Below are positions 21,000 through 33,678 of a stretch of 64,000 nucleotides of DNA, piece by piece (positions within the stretch are counted from its first letter, which is position 1; each line of letters opens with the position of its first letter). The notes below the pieces were generated by a model, which saw only the letters and a list, made by a program, of their open reading frames with translations, had not been told where the DNA came from and did not search any database. This DNA is from Metarhizium brunneum. Lineage: Eukaryota > Ascomycota > Sordariomycetes > Hypocreales > Clavicipitaceae. The position numbers and the translations under genes are program-made. The DNA lies in contig NC_089423.1 of assembly GCF_013426205.1 (NCBI RefSeq), forward strand, positions 2,108,001 to 2,172,000, read 5' to 3'.

Positions 21000-23900
21000 T
21001 TAGGCAAAGTAGCTCTTCCAAAGAACACCCTCCAGGTCCTCCAACTGTTCCGGGGTAAAGTACTATTCAACAGTGTCAGTAATCGACGTCAAATTTCAAA
21101 GACACCCTCGACCACCTACTTTTTGATCAACGCTCCAGCTGTCCTGTCTTGTCTTCTTGAATTCACTCAAAATACCCTTCGTAGCTTTACCAACCACGCC
21201 GGGATCACCGGCAGCTTTGCGTGCCAGCGTGGCCAATACCTCTGGCATCCACTCTGGTGGTGGTGTAGCGTAAGGGAATGCCTCGATAAGCGCACCTAGA
21301 CCCAAAACTGCTGCGTGGCGCCGATTAATCTGCCTGTGAATATCTACCGGTGTTTCGGTACCTGGTAAATGGGTTTTCCGTTTGGGCATCGGGTTTTGCT
21401 GCAGTTCATCTTTGAATCGCCTCTCAAGTCGTGCAATCATCGGGTCTCTGATATGGCGAGGCGAGCAACGAATCATTCCTGCCAATGTCGTGGATGCACA
21501 CCCCCGGACTTCGAGCTGGGGATCGCTCAACATATCCGACACTGCGGTGAAAAGCGCATCTCTTTCAGATGCAGCCGTAAGGAAAATGCGCCTGAAATAG
21601 ACCACTTGCATGTTCACCAACGCCCGGAGACGCTGATGCCAGCTTGTTGCGGATCTGCCGATTTTTATGAGCGCATTAATAAATTTGGCATCTTCGCCTT
21701 CCCTGAATGGAATGTTGGGCAGATGCCTGTATACATGATATGCGATCCTCATCAGCTCGGGGTCTTCCTTGACATCCATCATATGAAGCAACTGCTCCAT
21801 GAAAGGTGTGGCGAAGAATGGCACAAGCATGGTACACTCATTGGATGATAGAGTGCAATCCAGCCAGGTAAGCACTGTTTTGGACCCCGAAGTGTATGAC
21901 GATTGTGTTTGCTGGCCAGGCTCCCTCTCATGACGCCACTTCTCCAGGCGGTCAAAAACATCCTTTATCGCAGACGTCAATTCCTCAGAGGGCTGATAAG
22001 GTCGGATACCAATAGATGAAGCTTTCTTGTTGGCCTCAATTAGTTTAGGCACACTCTCAAAGGACTCATGGTACCTAGTTCGAAAAATGACGCAAAGCAC
22101 TTTGCCCATGGCCTCTCGGACTGCTTTATACGGATGATCAATATGCGCAAGGAAGTCGTCTAGGATGGGCTTTTCTTGGCGGAAATGCCAACCTCCATCA
22201 GCTAAAACAAACTCCAGCAACTGAACTTTGGATGAATCCTTGAATGCCGCGTTGGACGTAATATCTAATCGGAATGTCTTAAGGCTGTCGAGGATCTCGC
22301 GCGATCGTCGCGGGTCTCTCGAGTCCAGGATGAGATGGATGCAGGGAAGCCAGTACTGTAGATTCTCCGGGGTCAAGCCGTCGTTTAGAATCTTCAGCAA
22401 CATGGGCGCCGCAAATTCCCAAACCTTGTTGCGCATCTCAACGGGGTCATCGCTAGAGCCAGCCAACAAAGCGCCAATAATTTCAGCTGTTGCTCGGTGT
22501 TGGTGCTTGTCGCTGCCGTCACCAAAAACGCCTTCAGCCAGCTCCTTGATTTCATCCAGGGTAACCGTTGTGCTGCCGTAGTATGTGAGATCGAAAACAT
22601 GCATCAAAAGGTAGACATTGCTCATTCGGAACCTGTCAGTGGACTGATCCCGTGGCTCTTGTTTGAGGTACTCGAAACACTGTGACATCCATTCCTTTGT
22701 TAAAATATTGCCGATTTGACGGCGGACATTTCTCTCTAGCTCGTCATAAGAATCGAAAGGCAGCGGGCGGGCACGGAATGCGGTAAACTTGCTACCCCAG
22801 ACGAGCCATCCAGGGTGGTCGGAATCAACCATGTATTCCGCCTCTTCAGGCTTGTTGAAGGCTTCCAAGAAGTTGCGAGTAAACTCAGCATCTCCCTTTT
22901 CAACGGGCACATCGATCCTGTTTCTATCACCGATTTCTTTCTCCATGAGATAGTTGGCGTAATCATGGCCGTACACGGCTCGCATGTCAATAGCACCTAG
23001 CAGAGACGTGAACGCATTCAGGTAATAGCCTCTGAGGCCTGGATGAGGATCAATAGTGCCGTTGGCCACCAGTTCGACAAACTCAGCCGGGGCAAGATCG
23101 TCAAAGCGAAGGCACAAGTTCAGGGCAAAAATTGCGCATCTGGTGGCAATTTTCCAGTGTGCTCCCTTTGCTCGATTTGTGAGCTGCAATCCCAAAGCCG
23201 CCTTTGCGGTCTCAATCTTCTTTCTTCTCTCCAATATCACCCTGTGGCGGTTATCGACGGCATCATCAGTGTCCCCAGATGGTCGGATGGCATTAAGAAT
23301 TGCATCATCTAAGAGTATCAGTCCTTCATTGGCTTTACCGAACTCAATGAGAGAGTAAAGCGCCGACGATCCCAGATTTTGTATGGATGGCTTGTCAATA
23401 CCCGCCGTCTCAATGTAGAGCGACATTGCATCAGGAGCAAACCGCCAGTCTCGCACGATAGTTCTAAGTAGTGACGTAAAGAAGAGAGTGTACATGCCAC
23501 CCTTGATACGATCGTGATCATTGGCCTCAATCGCCTTTCGCAACCCCTCAAGAACAACAGGCACAACTAGCGGCTTGCCACCTATGAGGACCTTGAGCGA
23601 GGAGTCTTGTGCTGTCTGGGCTGCCCGGCGAACGTCAGCGTATAATGACTGACATGACTTGGCCAAATCCAATAACAGGCGTCTATCAAGTTCGCTCTTG
23701 TGCCGAGCTGATGCATTGTGCTTCATACGCAATAGTTGATACGCCTCGGCCCTCTTTATCAACAGAGGGCGCGGATAGACCTTGCGAAGTCCTTTTATCT
23801 TAAAGGCGGCAATATCGGCCTTGTACAACCTAAGATGTCGCTCAAGTGGGTGTGCAGAACGCTCGATCCCAACATCAGTAATCCAGGTCCGATATGCGTT

Positions 23901-26900
23901 GCATAATGCGGTGGAGCAGATAACATCATCCTCCTGGTTTTCGCTAAGGAATGAATGAGCTTTAGAAAGCAGGTGACCAAGCTGTTCACGGAGCTCATGA
24001 ATACGCCCGTACACGGGGTCATCTGACTTCAGCAAATACCCGGCTTTGTAACGAAATTGTGGTCGCAGCTCCTCATCTTCGGCCCCCTCAGCCAGGCTTT
24101 CATCATCTTCGCCCATCTCGACATCGCCGTCCCCATCGTTGCCATTGCTCAACTTTTCATTGCCGTTGCCCGAGGCGCGCTTGGGATCAAACATGGTGGA
24201 CATGCCAGAAATAACGAGACGCATCTGCTGCATTAGCCTGGAAACTTCATCAGACCACTCTTTATTTTTCCCTGTCCTACTGACAGGTGGGTTGTCGCTG
24301 AAGAGAAGCTCCAATTGCTCTGTCGCAGATTTCGTTTGAGACGCAAATAGCTCGACGGCAAATTCGACCTCTGGCGGTGATGGTTGATGCCATCGAATGG
24401 TGAGATCGGCGGGCGATGTCGTTTTACCCCAGTCATCAATGTCCAGTCCCCTTTTAATAACATCAGGCTCATGGAGGGCATGGTCAATGGGATATGTGTT
24501 GGTTAGATTAAGCAGCAGATGATGAATGTAGTTGGAGACCAAAATAGTGGGCAGCCCGCGGCACTTCTCTTGCATGTAGACTGCAATTCCAAGCAGCTCA
24601 TCCTTGTAATTCAGTACCTCCCGTCCGACGTGCACTACTGTCATGGCGAGCATGCTTATATGCCACACCAAGGCTCTATCACGTGGGAGGTAGTCGGTAC
24701 CAGTAGTACGATCAGACGCGGCATGATTCTGGTCAATCTCATTGCGAATGTTGATAACAAACATGGGAACGAAGACCTTGAGCGTCTTTTCGGGGTTGAC
24801 TTTGCAGAGCGCATTCAATATCCACGCCATGGCATCGCGGGCCTGGTGAACCACGTGGCTAGACACAAAGGTGGCAATCTTTTCGAGAGCCATATCAAAC
24901 AGCTCTGGCGAGAGCGATGCGAAAAGCGGTGACAAAGCCGCCGGCAAAGCATTGACGACATTATCCTCTGGGGTTCCTCCTCGAACCTGATTTGCATCTG
25001 GAAGATTCTCGAGAAGTGTAAAGACTTTGCCCAAAAGAGTCAAGATGAATTCTCCAAATCCTGCAGTCGAGGATCGTAAGATGTTGGCTTCATCCTCGTC
25101 ACTAAGCTCTTTTTCGTAATCGATCTGCACGTTTTGGCCATCCCGCTCCATCCTGTCCATCTCGGCCTGAACCCATTGCATTGCTAGTGTAGTGTCATGA
25201 ATATGGGTTTCTTCTTTTGTCAATTCGACAAACGGAATGCTATATGCTACACTCTGAATGAAGTTGAGGGTATATTGCGTCTTGTTGAGATCGTTTGCGT
25301 CGATACCCGGCAAGGCCAATGCAAGCAAAGCAGTGATGTGACATCTATAGCCTTTGAGCTTAGACATGACATTTGCAATCATTTGCAAGCTGTTGAGACT
25401 AGAGGTAGTTCTGTGGACCTCGACTAGCCCTTGGAGACTGGGGTAAAAACGCTGCAACGCACCCGGAAGAACCAGGTCGGGTTCAAGGTAAGCCAGGCCC
25501 TGGAGTGCATTGTAATAGCAATTAGACACCCTATTGCTCTTGGAGAAAAGTCCCATGAATGTGACCTCCTTCAGCGAGCCAACAAACCGCTTCTTCAATG
25601 CAGGGCTTATCCTTCTCTCTTTGGGAAGCTCTAATTCGCCGCTCTGCTCACGATTCCACCGCGACACGAATGCATCAGTGAGGTACAGAGTGAGTTGGCC
25701 CAACATGTTGGTCCACGAGCCTTGGTTAGAAGGATGGAAAAAAGTGTCAATTGATTCCATCAAGCCTTCCAAGCTTGCCATGATCGAGTCGTCCTGGTCC
25801 ATACACCTTGGCGACAGAGAGCTGACAATCAGTCGGGCCATCATGTAAGGCACGGGATGCTTTTTCGAATCCTTCTCCAGATAAGCCCCTGCGCCTGCCA
25901 AATAATCGAGGGCTGTGTAAGGGGAGTTGGCCTGCCCAACGGGAATTTGCGTGAGGCGCAAAATAGAGGTGAAGATGAGGTCAGACTGGGCTTTGGTGAA
26001 GATGCCATGCGCCCCGAATGGAACGTGGCCACAGTGAACATGATCGCGCGCGAGTCGAGAAAATAGATCGATCAAGCATATATCGGCGACTTTCGATCGA
26101 CTCATGATGGACCAAAGGTGGAAGATGGTCGGAAGAAACTCCTGTGGTTGGGCAGCAACGTCCTTCTCGGGCGCAGGGTGGCTAGGAAGGAATGTGTTTA
26201 TAAGGCCAAAGACGATGAATGCATTGGGCATATCGTTTATGCTGAAAAAAGGCAGAAATTCTTCGAGCATGGCCGGCCGATCCCTTGGGTCGAAATAGGT
26301 GTGAGCGTGAGTACACAGCTTCAACAGTTGTTTCGCAGGTCGTCGTCGCCCACTTTGAAGCGAGGGGCCTTCGGAGGGCAAAACGATGCCCTTGACCTCG
26401 TGCCATATCGGTCTCCAATCGAACGTCAGGTCTTCACCTGGTTTGAGATAATGATTCTTCCTGTTGCGATAGAAGAATTCGGTGTCAGCATCAAACTCGT
26501 GTAACGCAGGCTGGGTAGGGTAAACTATCTGGTTGCCATGGAACCGCCGTCAGATGCATTGGTACCTACCTGATTAATGTGAGAACCATGCGCAGAAAGC
26601 GATCTGCAGTATTTGAATCCAAACCCGGCGCCAGCGCCAGAGAGTAGTAGAGCCTGGCGAGCTTGGCTCGAAGTTCCCTCGTCATCTCGAACTTGAGGGC
26701 AAGCCATGCTTGTAGCTCTCTGGTCCAATGCAAGGCACCGGGAGAGAAGTCCTCCGCCTTGATGGCAATGTACAGCTGTTTCAGAATTCCCTGTAGCGCC
26801 GCATCGCGTTGTTGTTCCTCTTCGACGTCGAATGGAAGTTGTTGAAAGTAGGCAAACGTCCGGGGTCGGTAACGCTTCTTGTCGTCTTCGTCAGCCTTGG

Positions 26901-27036
26901 GGTAAGGGATGCCTGGCGACGTGGCCCGGGAGATGGGTTCGTAAGGATGAAAATTGCTCAGGAGATGAGCGGCGGATGAGGCGGGCAAGGCTGCCAATGA
27001 GCCCTCATGGTGCAGCCCGATATTCTCATCCATCAT
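21000..27036 (-). CDS. BLM10: Proteasome activator BLM10/PA200
   Basis: Three exons in phase: 27036-26570, 26460-21120 and a 63-nt last exon 21062-21000. They encode about 1956 residues, in the usual range for fungal BLM10. The first junction restores TLIRKNHYLKPGEDLTFDWRP, the family's N-terminal block. The protein is an almost all-helical HEAT-repeat solenoid with several acidic insertions (for example DGDVEMGEDDESLAEGAEDEE). Blm10/PA200 caps the 20S core particle, opens its gate and works in proteasome assembly and in degradation of small or acetylated substrates, in nucleus and cytosol. The last exon supplies YFTPEQLEDLEGVLWKSYFA. Its final three residues, Tyr-Phe-Ala, correspond to the HbYX tail that inserts into the alpha-ring pocket, with Phe where Tyr is usual. 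Single-exon gene prediction would miss this tail and end at a false stop inside the intron (21096). Confidence 0.93.
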
Positions 27037-28820
27037 GTATTTCACCCGCTGTTCTTCTGGGTGCGTCGCGCAAACGAGAACCCGAAGGGCTCAAGATACA
27101 GACTGGACGGAGGGTCTGTCAGGAGTAGATGCTGCGGAGGAGTGGTAATAGTGCTGAGAAGAATGAAGGATAAAAGGATGCTTCTCGCCCGCCACAGCTC
27201 ATGGAACGGCGACAATTGTTGCGATGGGGTTACGGAATAGATCGCAACCTAGTTATCGGGCGTCGACGGTCCACGATTACGTTGAGCAGCCTAGTTGACC
27301 TAGTGGGCAGGAACCGATCTGACTGGGTTGGGGCAGAGCAACCTGGGCGGACGTGCTGCTTCCAAGTTGGAGGGCCAAGTGGGCGGCAGCGGCAAGGCCA
27401 GCTCGAGGTTGGTGCTTGCTCCGGGGCGGTAGCGCGGAGACGCAAGCGTCTGGTGCTTGCCAAGTTGTACTGCGTACCTATTTTACATGTACTATTGACT
27501 GGTTGACCGGCTGGATGGATGTTATCAGGGTGTTGATCACCAGACCTTGTGGGTACTCCCGCAGAATGTACTGAGACTGGCCTGTGCGTTCTGAGGAAGG
27601 AGCAAACCAGCAAACACCACAGAACAACAGCAGCAGAGCAAACATATTTGTAGCCGCCAGAAACCCAACGATGCGGTGGATACTGGATTCTCCAGCTGTC
27701 TCTCAAGTTCTATGAATAATTCATCCCAGGAGACTCCAAGGTAGGTAGCCAATGCAACTATCCTCGAGCCTCTGTAGCTTATGGTTGGCCAAAGGGATTC
27801 ATGGCCAGCTGACGAAAGAATCAAACTACCCCGTAGGCGGCGAGGCAACGCACAAGGACGGCTGCCTGCTAACGAATATCGACCCCATGTATGTTGGCTT
27901 CTGTAAAACTGGGCGGCCACCGAGCATAGTACATCGTCTGAACAACACCTGAACATCGAATGCAAGATGTCCGAGACCCCGTTTCTACCCAAGCCTGGGT
28001 GTATCGGCAGTCCTCATGAGACGGCAGAGGAGGGTCCACATCAGCTCGTGGCAGCCTGCGGGCGTGGCCGGTTCTTGGAAGAGCGGCGAGCCCTTCTTCA
28101 ATCACCATGCACATGCGACCAGAACACCAAGTTGAACGCAAATATACAATCTCCCAACTGTCCGCGTGCTAAAGATCGAATAACTGCCCCGGTTTTGTCA
28201 CCTTAGCCCCTCCCCGGGCGTCGTGTGCGTGTGGCTGCCTCCAAGATGCTCGGAGAGTTTGCAAATGCTCCACTCCTACGTGAGGGCTGCGGCCACATGC
28301 ACGGCCTACAGACTTATCGGATCGCTGAACCGCTCGTACGAGACCCATTATTTGTGGCAGTTGGCATTGCAGTTGCATTTGGCTTGCAAACTTGAACCAA
28401 GACTCCATCTTGGTGGACTACCTCTCCGGCCAACAAGAAGAAAGGCAAAGGCACATGCACTCGAGCACCCGGACCAACCAACATTGAACTTGAGTAGTGC
28501 CCAACGAAGGATTTGAGTGTGGAAAGCACGGGGTGATGAACTTTCTATCCATTGACAATTGCTGGGCACGCACAGTGCTTCTACCACCGGCAGGTACCTA
28601 GGTACTTGAGTACTCAAGAATACGTTCCATTAGGTCTGATATCTTTATTGGATCAAGAACAGGAGTTTCGTTATGCTTATGTATGTTACAGAGTAAGCCA
28701 CCGAGGTAGCTGGGTATGCAATAATGCTAAGATGCTATGCATGAATGTGTACAAGGAGCTTGACCATACAATAGCAGCTCCGGTCTTCCTATCGTCCACA
28801 TGATTCGTAGTATGTCCTCT
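27037..28820. other. Intergenic
   Basis: Upstream region of BLM10 and 3' flank of the next minus-strand gene. Minus-strand frames at 27230-27706 and 27537-27992 have no recognisable family. The palindrome CTTGAGTACTCAAG occupies 28605-28618, next to a GGTACCTAGGTAC motif. Confidence 0.5.
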
Positions 28821-30530
28821 TCATCTTATCGAGTCTCGCCTCCTGTGGAACAATTTGTGTGTCCACTGGCGAATTCTGCTCAGACAACCAACCTTTTCTT
28901 CCGGCAGCGTGTCTAGTTTCTCTGCGTCGTATACCGGCCTTGGCGGCTCTTGACTATATACTGTTGCCAAGCCCTCCATCCGGTCACTCCTTCGTTTCAT
29001 GAAGGCTCTTCCAGTAGACATTGCTCTCGCTGGCATCGATTTTCCATGTGGATGTTTTGACAACGATGGGTCATGTAGGCTGTCTGACGGCTGCGATAGA
29101 TTGATTGGGCTCGTCGCACGAGAGCTGTCTCCATCGTAAGATGGAAAAGTTCGTCGTCGTGATGTAGAACACATGTTTGCGCTTGCCGACCGGCAATGAG
29201 ATGGGATCGATCTCGCAAACTTGGGATTCGCAGAGGCGGGCCAACCTTGTTGATGAAGTCGAATCCAACTCGCAGTAGCGATCATCAGCGCCTTTTGCTC
29301 CGGAAGCACTTCAAGTGTCGCTCTCGATTCTGGATTGAAACCTGCAGGAGACGGGCTCCGGTCGACACCTTCCGCTTCCGGCACGAATGAACGGGTCGGC
29401 GGAAACCGACCACTGGAAGTTGACAAAGTTGTGTAGTGATCATACACCTCGACCGTCTCTGATGTCAAGCTACCCATTATGGGATGCCTCCTCGAAGAAG
29501 GGTCAATGATGCTGAACGTCCATCTAGAGTCAGGCAAGGAATCGTGGACGCTAGATCGCGCTGAAGACGACGGTTCGAATGAACCAATACTATTGCGGGT
29601 AGAGCCATTAAACCGTCTAACCCAGCGTGCAGTGGTTATTTCACCGCCGTCATCTGTTCTTGTGAATTCATATGAGCCATTCGCCATAGGTGAAGCATAC
29701 CACGGGACCCCGTCCTCAAGAACAATCTCCGCTGAGTTCTCGGAATCTTCTGGCAAAGCACTAATGACAGCGCAAATATCTCTGCCATGTAGACTCCGTC
29801 TGTCATCGTCGGATCTTTCTGGTGCCATTCCTGATGTTGAAGCGTAATCTTCGCTACGAACTAACAGAACATCATTCTGGCTTAGCTCAGCATTTGCGTG
29901 AAACATACGAGGAAATGTTTTGGACAATTTAGGAATTATCAAGGTTCCTGCCACTAGTTGAGATGGAATCAGGTCAAAGGCAGGAATGGCTCTTCTGTCG
30001 CCAATTTCTTGGAGTTGTAACAGTAATCGAGGCCGGATCTGCAGAAGTCGTCTCTGCTTGGTACGGAGCTGCGGTGCTGGTTGGGCGAGAGCATACCTGG
30101 TCGATTTGCGAAGTAATCGTCTGCGCTTCTTACGGCGTGCTGGGGAGTCGGAGAGACCGTCCAGAGGCTCTGGCCCAGCTATGGATTCTTCATCCTCGCT
30201 AGCAGACGGCGTATATATATGGTCCATTCCGGGCTCACGGAATCTAACAGCAAGGTCTTTCCGAGTGTAGCTATTGGAAGCCGCACGCTGTTGTGATAAC
30301 AAAGATGGGCGTTGGTTGGCCTCGTCGGTCGATGCTCTGAGCGGGGCGTGTAGGCCTTCAGAGTAGGGTGAGGCAAAGTAGCCCGTCTCGCTCGATTCAG
30401 AAGGAGAGACGAGCGGTCGGAGGGTCGACTTCAGTATTGGCAGTCTTCGGGGTGGCTGTACTGGCGCAGACGTCGACCTCTTAATCGAATATTCGTGACC
30501 GTGTAAACTAGCTCCAGAGTGGAGAAACAT
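28821..30530 (-). CDS. Conserved-looking hypothetical protein, Ser/Arg-rich
   Basis: Single open frame of 569 residues starting at an ATG (MFLHSGASLHGHEYSIKRS). I do not recognise the family. The N-terminal 130 residues are Ser/Pro/Arg-rich with a KRSTSAPVQPPRRLP stretch. A dense basic segment follows (RRKKRRRLLRKSTRYALAQP). A more ordered block comes next (LLLQLQEIGDRRAIPAFDLIPSQ, then LSKTFPRMFHANAELSQNDVL). An acidic and aromatic part contains DGVPWYASPMANGSYEFTR and WTFSIIDPSSRRHPIMGSL, suggestive of a small beta domain. A second ordered block holds EQKALMIATASWIRLHQQGWP. The C-terminus is basic (RIRQWTHKLFHRRRDSIR). No membrane segment or signal peptide is seen. The basic patches could act in nuclear import or membrane binding, but that is conjecture. 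Confidence 0.7.
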   Translation of the reverse strand: MFLHSGASLHGHEYSIKRSTSAPVQPPRRLPILKSTLRPLVSPSESSETGYFASPYSEGLHAPLRASTDEANQRPSLLSQQRAASNSYTRKDLAVRFREPGMDHIYTPSASEDEESIAGPEPLDGLSDSPARRKKRRRLLRKSTRYALAQPAPQLRTKQRRLLQIRPRLLLQLQEIGDRRAIPAFDLIPSQLVAGTLIIPKLSKTFPRMFHANAELSQNDVLLVRSEDYASTSGMAPERSDDDRRSLHGRDICAVISALPEDSENSAEIVLEDGVPWYASPMANGSYEFTRTDDGGEITTARWVRRFNGSTRNSIGSFEPSSSARSSVHDSLPDSRWTFSIIDPSSRRHPIMGSLTSETVEVYDHYTTLSTSSGRFPPTRSFVPEAEGVDRSPSPAGFNPESRATLEVLPEQKALMIATASWIRLHQQGWPASANPKFARSIPSHCRSASANMCSTSRRRTFPSYDGDSSRATSPINLSQPSDSLHDPSLSKHPHGKSMPARAMSTGRAFMKRRSDRMEGLATVYSQEPPRPVYDAEKLDTLPEEKVGCLSRIRQWTHKLFHRRRDSIR

Positions 30531-33500
30531 GGTGTTGCAATGTATTCTGATTCCTGATCACAACTAACGGAAAGCGACTGGCGCCATGGGAATTCGTGAT
30601 ATGTTGCTGGTGACTAGATGGTTCGTCGCGTCGAGTGAAGAAGTAGGTGAGGGTGGAGGGAATCAGTCGTGTTATTCGGTACCCACGGAGCGTCGTGATG
30701 CAGTAATGACCGACTGCAGATGGAAGTAGAATAGACAGAAGGAAAGGTTCGGGCTTGCGATTGAATTGCAGGGCCGACGGGAAGCTGCCCAGGCGATGAG
30801 TCGGGTTATGGAAGATAATCTCGGACACTGCAAAGGGGCCAGCCACGATGCATCCAGGGCGAAAAGAGGCGTTTCGGTGAGCCGCTGAAGGGGCGGATCT
30901 AGTTACTAGAGATGCCGTGGCGTAGAAGCAGAAGGAGAGTTGGATTCAGGTGTCGATAAGGCTCGCATGTCAGTCAAGATGAGCAACATGGGAAGGCGGC
31001 GTGGGTGGTAAGGATCCAGACCGAACTCCGTAGACAAGGTGACAGCAAATCGAAGGTCGTACACGCAGTCAGCAAGGGAGGCTGTCACACATGCGAATAG
31101 TCCTTTGTACTAGTAATACTCCGTGCGAAGCGGCGAGTCCCTTTGGCCTCCCCGACAAGGAGGGGTGCAAAACGGGCGAGTGCCGTATCAAGTGTGCTTC
31201 TATCAGAATGAAGGTGTTCGGCAGCGTCGCCGTCGTCCTGCGGCAGCGTGCATGGAACAGCGATGTGCCGGGGAGACATAGAATTCTTATTCTGGCTCTG
31301 GGTCCCGATAATGCATGATGCTCGACGATGCCCCTCTTCCCGAGCTTGCCGGCGCACGCGACAGGGGGGCGAAAGGGATGTGGTGAGAGACGGTGGTGGT
31401 GGTGGTGGCGGCGGGTACTGAGCCACGAGAGATGGGCCCAGCTGGCTGGAAAATTGGAAAGTCGACGTCTGGTCAGCTTACGGTCTGAGGCAGTAAGCGA
31501 TTGCGATGATGACAGCTAAATGATTCAGTTCGGCACGGCCCTACTCCGTACGCGGTATGATGGCGCAAACCACACGACTTTTGCGACAGAGTGATTTCGT
31601 GGGTCGAGAATGGCCTTGCTCGCGGAGCCCGAGAATCAGAACATGGACATGGAAATATGAGTAGTAGTACGAGTACGGAGTACGGAGTAGATAGATATTC
31701 GGAAAAGGGGACTTCCCGCTTTTTGCGGAGCCTACTGTGCAGGGGCCTCGAGATGGGAAGACGGCCGGGAATTACGGAGTACGGAGTACTTGAGAGCCCC
31801 CCCTGAAGACTTGTCTTGTGACTGCAATTGAGATTGAGGATTGAGAGCTCTTGGCAACCTGGAACTGCCAAGCTGCGTGCTTGCTCGTAGGCTTTGGCAA
31901 GCGCGCACCGTGGGACCTTTCACAACAAACGTGTCAAGCTGGTGCCACAGGGAAAGTCCGCCCCCTGCCCTGCTGGTCCGCCTCGATGTCCGGTCCTGCC
32001 GTAGCGATTCCATCGATGCGGGTTACATGGCACAACCTTGACAGCGGACAAGCAACTACTAGTGGCGCATTATCCAAGACAACAAAATGGCTGCATAGAC
32101 TCGATGTATGCCCACATTACCATTTTGAACAATGGCGCCAGAAATTCAGGCACCTGGCTCATCATTCCCACGCGTGCTTGGGCCAGTCAAGTTGCGGAGT
32201 GATCTCAGGTGGTGGCCCAACTGGGAATGGTCAACTCTGCGCCTTGTGTTTCTTCAATGTTGTCGTTAAATGGCAATCCTCGCTCCGAGAGAGATAGCAA
32301 ACGTCCTCTCCGCACTTTGGCGGGGAAGGAGCCTTCGGCAGCTGCATGTAATGCCAGCACTTTGGCTTATACGTAGATGTACACCGCACTGAAAACCTGC
32401 TTACTGATGGGAACCGCCCGAGTTTTCGGTTTCTCCTCTGAAGAGCGGCCTCATTGAAGGACCATGAAGGCCTTAGCATAGACAATGCAATTTTGTCCCC
32501 AAAAAAAATTCAAAAAATCGGGACCGCACACTTTGTCCCAAGCTTATTCCATCTCGGACTTTCAAGACGTCCCTGGCTACTTAGAATTCTGGCGGTGTCC
32601 GTGAAGATGCCGAAGACCGATTGTGGGGCTGCATCAGTCGGTCTGAATCGCGTCAAGTGAGCAAGCCACGATTGAAGACCTGCGACTCTTGCGGGAGGAA
32701 CCGCTTCTGATGTCAATACTGTGCAGAGAAAGGGGGGAATAGGCGTACGGCTGAGTGCGTGCTGACCGCTCGCGGGAAATGCAGCATGCACTCCGTATGA
32801 TGAGATGCAATGCGACGGAGGGAAACGCCGAACGATTAAGGTTGCTCGCGCCACAGGAAAAGCCCGAAGATCGTTCTGAAAGTGCCTAGCCGATAAGATT
32901 CGTCTACTCCCTACTCGCTCGCTATATTCATCGCCCAATTCCTCAAACTAACTGTCTGTGTCACCTTGTATGGGAGTAGTCAGTGACTGGATCGACCTGG
33001 TTTTGCCCGTGGCTCGTTGCTTGTGGTCGTATTCAGCCCAGCAGTGGGTAGCGTCACCGCCAAATCCCTTTGCCAGATCGCATCGTCTTCTCTTGCGCGC
33101 CCAAGAGACTGCATACTCCCATTCATATGTAGACGTCTAGTCTGATCGTCTTCGCACATGTGAATACCACGTCAATACACATGCGTACAAACTAATATGA
33201 AAGGGCATAGTTATCCAAGTCTATTGTCATGGCCATCTAATCGCGCCGCCCATCTAAACAGAATAGATTCCGGCTTGCTGTAGTAACGCCTTTTTTCCTC
33301 TGGCATATTCATAAACCAAATTCGTGGTGTCGGCCCAGACAGCTGGAGCTGGACCTGCAGATGCCATTCAGGGAAATGTCAGGATGATCCTGTCCCACTT
33401 TTAACTACCCGTTCGGGTACCTGCCATGCTCACATTCTCTAGGCCCACTCTCCTGCAGGTCCCAGTTCAACGACAACCTCAATCTCAAATCTCGATTTAG

Positions 33501-33678
33501 ATACCACGCCTTTGACGCCGCCGCCTCAGTATTGACCACTTCATCTTGCGTCCGACGCCTTCAATGTTCTAAAGTAGAAATCACTTGGCTATAATTTCCC
33601 CAAAGCAACGAGTCATCATGCGTATGAGCTGCAGTCCGCCATAGCCTACTGTCATCCTGTCCCACCACTCCCGTCACC
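30531..33678. other. Long intergenic region rich in TACGGAGTA elements
   Basis: About 3.1 kb between two divergent genes with no supported coding sequence. It carries a concentration of the TACGGAGTA/TACTCCGTA 9-mer at 31542-31550, 31674-31682, 31681-31689, 31773-31781 and 31780-31788, plus near copies. Confidence 0.6.
31542..31788. repeat. Cluster of TACGGAGTA 9-mers
   Basis: Five exact copies of TACGGAGTA (or its reverse complement) within about 250 bases, two of them as overlapping tandem pairs with a 7-base period. They lie in non-coding DNA upstream of the 569-residue gene and the LYR gene. Confidence 0.85.

Noticed and set aside
27230..27992. Two overlapping minus-strand frames upstream of BLM10
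   Set aside because: No domain, unlikely composition and mutual overlap in different frames.
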